Origin: Drosophila miranda
Taxonomy: Eukaryota; Arthropoda; Insecta; Diptera; Drosophilidae
Reading direction: 5' to 3'
Length of the DNA stretch: 64,000 bases
NCBI RefSeq assembly: GCF_003369915.1
Contig: NC_046675.1
Span: 7,130,001-7,194,000, forward strand
The position numbers were made by a program, and so were the translations under genes. This document shows, piece after piece, positions 57,617 to 64,000 of this stretch (position 1 is its first letter; each line of letters begins with the position of its first letter). The notes beneath the pieces were generated by a model. That model saw nothing but the letters and a program-made list of their open reading frames with translations. It searched no databases and was not told where the DNA came from.

Positions 57617-58258
57617 TACGAAATGTAATTGGTTTGGCGCGTTAATAATCAATTGGCGTTTACATTGAAAATGTTGCATGCCACGGGATGAGTAGCGGCA
57701 AATATCGATGGTGTCGGCAACATTTGTTTGTTGTTCAGCCAAAGAGACACCGAGGAATGCCGAACGGCAAGAGCCAGCCACCATTCCGAGCCATTCTATC
57801 CATCGATTGTGGCGTCAGTCTGCAGACCGTAGACTGCCCTTGACGAAGTGCCACCACATGTTGCAGTAGCAGTAGCCGCCACCAGACGTAACTCTCATTG
57901 ATGGCGGCGGGGCATGTCAAGTGGTCTACACGTGTCGCCCCAGCCAGCCCGTTCTAATCGGGGAGGTTGGGGCAGAAACCAGTCGGACTGGTGCTCAAGT
58001 CCATCAATCAGCGGCTTGTTTGGGGCCAGCAGCCAGCAGAATGGCTTTTTAATTGTCGCAAATATTTATGGGAAATTTCTCACGCATTACCTGTGGTACT
58101 CGGGACCCTCTCTGAGGGTTTCGAACGATCGCTTACCTGAAATCAAACAGAGAAATACATTTGTTAATTGCTGGCAATGAACTTAACAATAAACAAAGTC
58201 TTGATTAAAATGTGCGCATAAATTACGAGTACCCTTCATATAAAGAAAGCTCAAAAGC

Positions 58259-58282
58259 CGAAGAAAGAAAGAAAGAAAGAAA
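58259..58282. repeat. GAAA tetranucleotide run
   Basis: Five to six copies of GAAA, followed by three copies of a 9-base AATAAACAA-like unit. Confidence 0.85.
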
Positions 58283-61200
58283 CACAATAAACAATAAACA
58301 ATAAACAATTTAATTACGCATCGTTTGCGGTACACACGGTACAAAAAAAGTGAAATGCAGACCAACAAAAAAGGAAAAACAATAATACATTTTTAATATA
58401 TTTCATATATTTTCTTATATCAAATGTGAGAGAAAAATGTTGCGATCTTCATCACTCCAAAGCGTGGCACGAGGGCCATAAATTACATTTTTTTTTTTGT
58501 GGATTGGAAAAACCTACGCACTCCCCCCCTCGACAGCCTTGGATCTCCAAAGATCTCTGGTGTCGCGTGTAGTCGGTAGTCGACTTTGAAATAGAAAGTC
58601 TGCATTATAATTGCTTTGTTTTAGTTTTTTCCACACCATATTTTCCAGCCATTGTTGGCTACCGTAAAAAAAACACTCAACTCTTTTTGGCAAATTGCAG
58701 GAAAAATATTTGCCAATGGCTTTTCGTCTTTCTCCGAGGCTGAACATCTGCATAACATCTTGTAGCTTGTATCTTTGTATCTCGACAACTGTGAATGGCT
58801 GGCCGGGGCCCGCGACATGTCAACTATTTCAAGGCTAAATCAGTGAGGCAGTCCATCCGTGCCTCCGCTTGGGGGCATTCAACTCCGAGTCCCTCCGCTG
58901 CTGGTTTTATGAAACAACTTCGGAATGCATTTGCCTGTCATTTTGTTAATTGAAAGTTGGGCTGACAACAAACAGACCTCCTCCGCCCCTCCACCTGCCC
59001 CTCTGCTGACTTGTTTAGCCTTTGATTAAGTGCAAATATGGGCAGAGTTCTAACTAAAAGAGCAAACAGCGTCCAATCAATTAGAACAAACACAAAACTG
59101 GGCTTTTCCCAGGCAGGAATTTGGTTCGTTAAAATATTTTCATTCGGGGGCGCACCCGTCGTCCACCGTCTGCTCATTATTTTCTGGCTTTTCCAATGCG
59201 TTCAAAAAATAAATAATAATACTCGTAATAAAGTTGCACAACATTGTACAGTCACAGACATACCCGTCAGACGTGTACGAATTTGAATGGAGCGCGGGGG
59301 GAGGGGAGGCGCGATGCGGCTCTGTCGCTGACAATCATTTGGCGCTTTGTCTCTTTATTTTTTGTTTGCCTCTTTTTTTTTTTTGGGGCATTTGCTGGGA
59401 GCAGCCGCGTCAAGCCGTCAGATGCGTTTGTTGCCACACCGCTCCGACTCGAGACCCGACTCCGGCCAGAGCCCACGACTCTCCCTGGGCTTAGAAATGC
59501 AACCGAAAAAAAATATATAATAATTTTTACTTTTTTGGCGCCGTGACAAATTTAAATGAGCGCAGCGCACACACACACACACACACAAACAGTCTCAGGG
59601 TTTTGGGTGCAGCAATCAAAAACGAGAAAGAAGAGCGGAAAACGGGAAAAGTCGAAGCTTTAGATACCCTCACAGATGGAGCCCCCTGCAGAAGTATGGG
59701 AAATACCTATGGAGAAGGAAGTAATACTAGAGGTTGTTGAGTTTTGGTGGAAATATCTTTGAAAATACAAAAGTTATAGCCATAAAGGAGCGCTTGATCG
59801 GTTTTCCTACAATAATTTTTTTGTTACTATTTTTTAAAGCAAAAACTTTTGGGACACTTAAAGCCATTTTCAAAGCCATAATTCTTAAAAAATTAAAAGT
59901 CAACAAAATAAAAATAAATAAATTAGATAAAAATAAATAAAGAAATAAAATACAAAAAATTAATAAAATTAAATAGAATGAATAAATACAATAAAAATAA
60001 GTATAATAATAATAATAAATTGAGCCAAATAATATCCCCCCCCACCCAATTTCTTGATGATTCGTCCTTGATTCCTATTTTTTTTTGTATTTTGTATTTT
60101 TTTACATGTTTTTTTTTATATTTTTATTTATTTTTTTTTTGTTTAATCATCGTAATTTTTCCTCTGACTAACATCACTCTAATAGTAACAGCAAAAAAAT
60201 TTGTAGAGGCGAAAACCCATCCTCAAAAGACAGATAAAAATGTTCTTTATGTTATAATTCTTGATTCGATTAAATTTCTTAAGATTTAAATTAAAGAAAA
60301 TTTCTTTCTTTATATATGAAATAATGTCAAACTTCGATCTTAAACTTTTACTTTGACTTATAGATACTGATCAAATCTTATAGGTTTCTGTAGAAATAGC
60401 ACTTATAAAATCGTATCATGATTATTTGAATACAGAATAAAGTTTTCTCTAAAAAGATCAGTTTTTTATAGCCATTATTCCAACAATAGGAGATCAGAAA
60501 CAATCTTCAGTACATTTCTCTATAAATATTGATTAAAATACTTTAAAAATAAAAGTTTCAGAATTTAATGCTTCTCTGGTAACCTGGTGGTTTCTCCTTC
60601 AATTCCAATGAAGGAACTGCTTCAAATTTAAGACAAATATGTTTAAAATTCAAAAATATATGTACGGTTTAAGCTTTTTCCCCGATTTGGATAACCTTTT
60701 CAATAGGGTATACCCTATAATAATAATAATGGGGACATATATTACTAATGCGTTTGGATTTCAAGCGTCTGCCCCGGAGTGCGACTTGGCTTCGAAATGA
60801 ATCAATGCTAAACTATGAAATGCATATCTGAGCCACACAGAGCCACACACGAAAACAACAAAAACAACAAAAACAATAAAAACAATGACATGAGCCAGTC
60901 TGTTGACATGAGCTGCCTGTGGCGTTTGCTGGCTATGAATCAACAGCAGCGGCGGCGGCAGCGTCGGATGGAGGTGGAGGCATGCCCCGACATCGTCGCG
61001 TCGTCGTTGTCGTTGTGTGTGGCAATATATGCGACGCGCTCAAGGCCTTGTGTCAGAATTTTTATGAATGAATGAATGCATACAATTTACACGTATTGAA
61101 CGGCAGAGCAGGAGCTCCTCCATCCTCAAAGATGATTTTCGTTGAGTGCAAACTGCAGATACAGATACAGATACATTTTGGAGAGTGCATTGAACTCCCC

Positions 61201-62878
61201 CACTAACAGATGGATGGAACAACATTCAATGCGACTCCCCATTCAATTTCGAATTTCGTATTTCGTTTGAAACTGGCTAAAAACAGATATTACCAACTGG
61301 TCTTGCCACATGTCCCTGCCCCCTGCCTCCTCCTCCTGCTGCCGCCGCCGCCTGGTCTTGTTGCCTATTTGGTATTGATATCGTGTATTGGCAACATGTT
61401 GGTAAACGTTTGGCGCTTTTTTTGGGCGTTCGTTCGGTCCATGTCCATCCTCAAAAGCAGGTCCCCGGGTCTCCCAGGTCTCCCGGGTCTCCCCGATCTG
61501 GTCACGTTTCAACTATCAACTGGAAATGGGATTTTGATTAGGAAAACTTGCAACAAAGTGGTTGCCACTGATGTTGCTGTTGCTGCTGGGGTTCTGCCGA
61601 AACGCGGAAGTTATGAGCCGCAGAGGGTCTCCATTTCTAATCAAGTTTCAATAAATTGCCAGCGCTTCCAGTGCCACTTGTCATTGTTTATCTCTGCTGG
61701 TTTTGCTGTTGCATTCGCAGTGGCAACGATAGCTGCCGCTTCCGTTGAATGCAACTCTCTGGCTGTGCCATTTGCCTGCCCAAATGTGCCGCTTATCTGC
61801 CAAGGGAAGTGCAGAAGCAACGTCTCTCTGTTCTGCTGCTGCTAATTAAAAGACAGCCACAGATACAGATACACAAGAGAAGCTTGGCTCCGGCTCTAAT
61901 ATCAAGCCTCTAGGGTCCGGCCCTGCCCTGCCCCGCCCTAACCCCTATTCCGACTATCAAAACCATTTGGCGGAAATTTAAATTTAATTAGAACGGGAAA
62001 CGGGATATCAACAAAAGAATATATACAAAAGCGTACAGATACATACGAGAAGAAGGGTTCTTTTGAGTTCTTTAAACATTTTTCTCACACGCACATAATT
62101 TATTTATTTTCCTCAAGAGTGTCCCTTTGTTTGGTCTGGAAGATGGATGGGCTAATCGATGTGCGGGGGGGGCGATGTGCTGCCGCCTGCAGTTTTTGAA
62201 TAATTTCGTATTTTCCCATATATATTTTTGTCTGTGGGGGGGCTTGACGCAGATATCGGCCATAACCATAAATATAGACAAACAATCGGCTAAATATAAC
62301 ACCCAAACCACCAGAGAGGCTGGCTTTCGAAGGTTATATTTTGTGTTTTTATAGAGGGATAGTTTCAATCACAGCCCCTTCGAAAGGGGAGCACTTTCTG
62401 CGTAAGAGATATTTTCCCATTTATATTTTTGGTTTGTTTTTGTTTGAGAAATTGTTTTGCCATTAAGGCGGTGCCCGCGTGACTGTCACACAATTGAGTT
62501 GTGACAGCTGTTTGGCGGCTGATGGGACTCTAATGCTGCAGAAGCACTATAGCACGATCGGGAGATATGTACATACACGTCGAGAAATAGGGCATACGCC
62601 ATTAAATATTCGGGTTTTAAGTGAATTTTCATTGATTTTACTTGGATTTAAAGCAATAACTAAGAAATATTGTTTTTGGTTTCTTGGGACCGACTGCGCC
62701 TCCTCGCCAAAGGCTGCATATTTTGTTGTGGGATTTTAATGATTTTTTCCTGGTATTTTTTAGTATTTTTGAAACACATATATATTTAAAAGAGTCCCTA
62801 TTACAGCCCAAATTTAATATAAATATAAAACCATTTAAAAAAAATTAATAATTAAATAATAATACATTAAAATATTGA

Positions 62879-63500
62879 TATAATAAATTAAATTTGTAAG
62901 AAATATTTTTAATTAAAAAGTGCAAATATTTATTTTAAATATAAAATATATTTTAATAAAAAAAATACTTTTGTTTTACAATTTCCACTCTCGTAAATGA
63001 ATTAATTAATTACTTAATCGAACTAAATTTAAGAACTAAAATTTCAAAAATTTGTAAAACAAATTTCATTAAAATGTGCAAATATTTATTTTAAATCTAA
63101 AATATATTTTAATAAAAAAAATACTTTCTTTTATAACTCCCACTCTCATAAATTAATTAATTGTTGAAATAAATTAGAATCCAAATTTAAGCACTAAAAT
63201 TTCAATAATTTGTTAGAATATCCCAGAGTGGAATGTGTTTTAGATACAAAATATATTTAAATATAGTACCACTCTGGTAAATTAATTAATTAACTAAATA
63301 AATTAAATCCAAATTTAAGCACTAAAATTGCAGTAATTTTTAAGAAATATATTTAATATAAATATGCAAATATTTATTTTAAATATAAAATATATTTAAT
63401 TTAAAAAAAAACTTTCTTTTTTACAATTTCCACTCTCATAAATGAATTAGTTAATTAAATCAAAATGTGAGCACTACAATTTGCATTGATTTTTTCTCTC
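62879..63500. repeat. AT-rich tandem array of about 155-bp units, four copies
   Basis: A unit containing GCAAATATTTATTTTAAAT, AAAATATATTTTAAT, a T-rich run, CCACTCTCGTAAAT, AATTAATTAATTA and AAATTTAAGCACTAAAATTT recurs four times. The CCACTCT anchors are at about 62985, 63139, 63269 and 63430. Copy 3 is shortened. The array ends at a TTTTTTCTCTCTGTGCAC edge that resembles the terminus word of the 40.1-kb element. Confidence 0.8.
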
Positions 63501-64000
63501 TGTGCACTGATCAATGGAGCGATATTTAAAGTTCGATCTCAAACAAAATAGAAAACGCTTCGAATGTACAATTGTCACGCCAATTTAAGGCCCCACAAAA
63601 AGTTTCCTTTTGCCGACTGCCGACTGCCGCGATTGCCGCTTGCGGCTCCAGTGATATTTTTCATCCATCGCTTATTTGTTTTTTGTATTTTTATATTTTT
63701 ATGCCGCGAGCCAAAACTAAACTGACCGTGAACAATACGCTCCAAGCGCGTAGTTCAATAAAAAAATACAAGAAAAAAATTCATAAAAAATTTCCAATAT
63801 TCGTTTGAGACTCTCCCTGACATTCCCCTTTGGGGTACAGGCCGTACCGCTTGACCGCTTCGAAGGGTAAGCATTTAGTTGAAGTAATTTGTAGGAAAAC
63901 CAGGCGGATTTTTATTTACATTTAGTTGATGGATAGCTCGGACACCGTCTCCCCGAAACGCTGCCATAATTAATGACGATCCAGCGACAGTCGATCGATG

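Larger units (their letters stand above)
47106..64000 (-). other. cdi: 5'-side intron of cdi, continuing past the window edge
   Basis: No exon encoding the kinase glycine loop or the FFSEVYK-type motif was found, and no nested gene is convincing. The interval is dominated by AT-rich islands (51.7-52.2, 54.5-54.7, 56.6-57.3, 59.9-60.6 and 62.8-63.5 kb), simple repeats and the triplicated block at 55.3-55.9 kb. A short hexamer array of CCACAG/CCACTG units lies at about 47475-47528. Confidence 0.6.

Noticed and set aside
61210..61845. 211-codon plus-strand open frame in the cdi intron
   Set aside because: Mixed low-complexity sequence (Leu/Pro runs, GLPGLPGLP from a CCCGGGTCT repeat), no domain, poor start context; likely chance.

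Overview
The window looks like nuclear DNA of a Drosophila-type fly. Its introns are short (about 50-75 bp) with GT-AG borders. It carries fly core-promoter words (DRE TATCGATA, Ohler motif 1 GGTCACACT, motif 6 GGTATATTT, and an Inr/DPE pair). It is rich in CA, GA and CAG microsatellites and AT-rich intronic islands. Its proteins match Drosophila families almost residue for residue. The species is not proven. The gene order suggests a lineage rearranged relative to D. melanogaster, such as the obscura group, but that is inference from memory of the map.

Left block (about 4.6-12.3 kb), compact housekeeping genes. yata (SCYL1-like pseudokinase, 9 coding exons, minus) is divergent from ATPsyn-gamma (plus), with two DRE sites between them. 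ATPsyn-gamma is tail-to-tail with IntS11 (minus, 3 exons, 597 aa). The first 4.6 kb has no gene I can support.

Middle (12.3-16.9 kb). A possible decayed plus-strand gene is followed by the most interesting gene of the window: a 674-aa divergent paralogue of TBP-related factor 2 (TRF2/TLF) on the minus strand, with a complete two-lobed TLF domain, two small introns and an unrelated-looking basic/Ser-rich tail. It is flanked by a near-perfect inverted repeat that contains the motif-6 promoter elements of IntS11 on one side and of the CCDC124 homologue (plus, 2 exons) on the other.

Right block. A gene-free 7.4 kb carries a textbook Inr+DPE promoter at 18,154. It leads to a large secreted, Thr/Pro-rich and polyglutamine-rich protein gene (24,322-29,259, plus, 1625 aa). 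A small, uncertain minus-strand ORF lies near 29.7-29.9 kb, with two DREs and a motif 1 just upstream. From 32,057 to beyond the right edge runs center divider (cdi, the TESK-type kinase), minus strand. Six coding exons are visible and the N-terminal exon lies outside. Its introns of 11.5 kb and more than 16.9 kb fill the right half. They hold no gene I can support, but many structured repeats: AT-rich islands (one with inverted termini, two built of 42-bp and about 155-bp tandem units), a triplicated GA/CT-rich block at 55.3-55.9 kb, a paired GAGA-rich dispersed repeat at 45.4 and 49.9 kb, several minisatellites and small transposon-like scraps. I found no rRNA, tRNA or CRISPR arrays.
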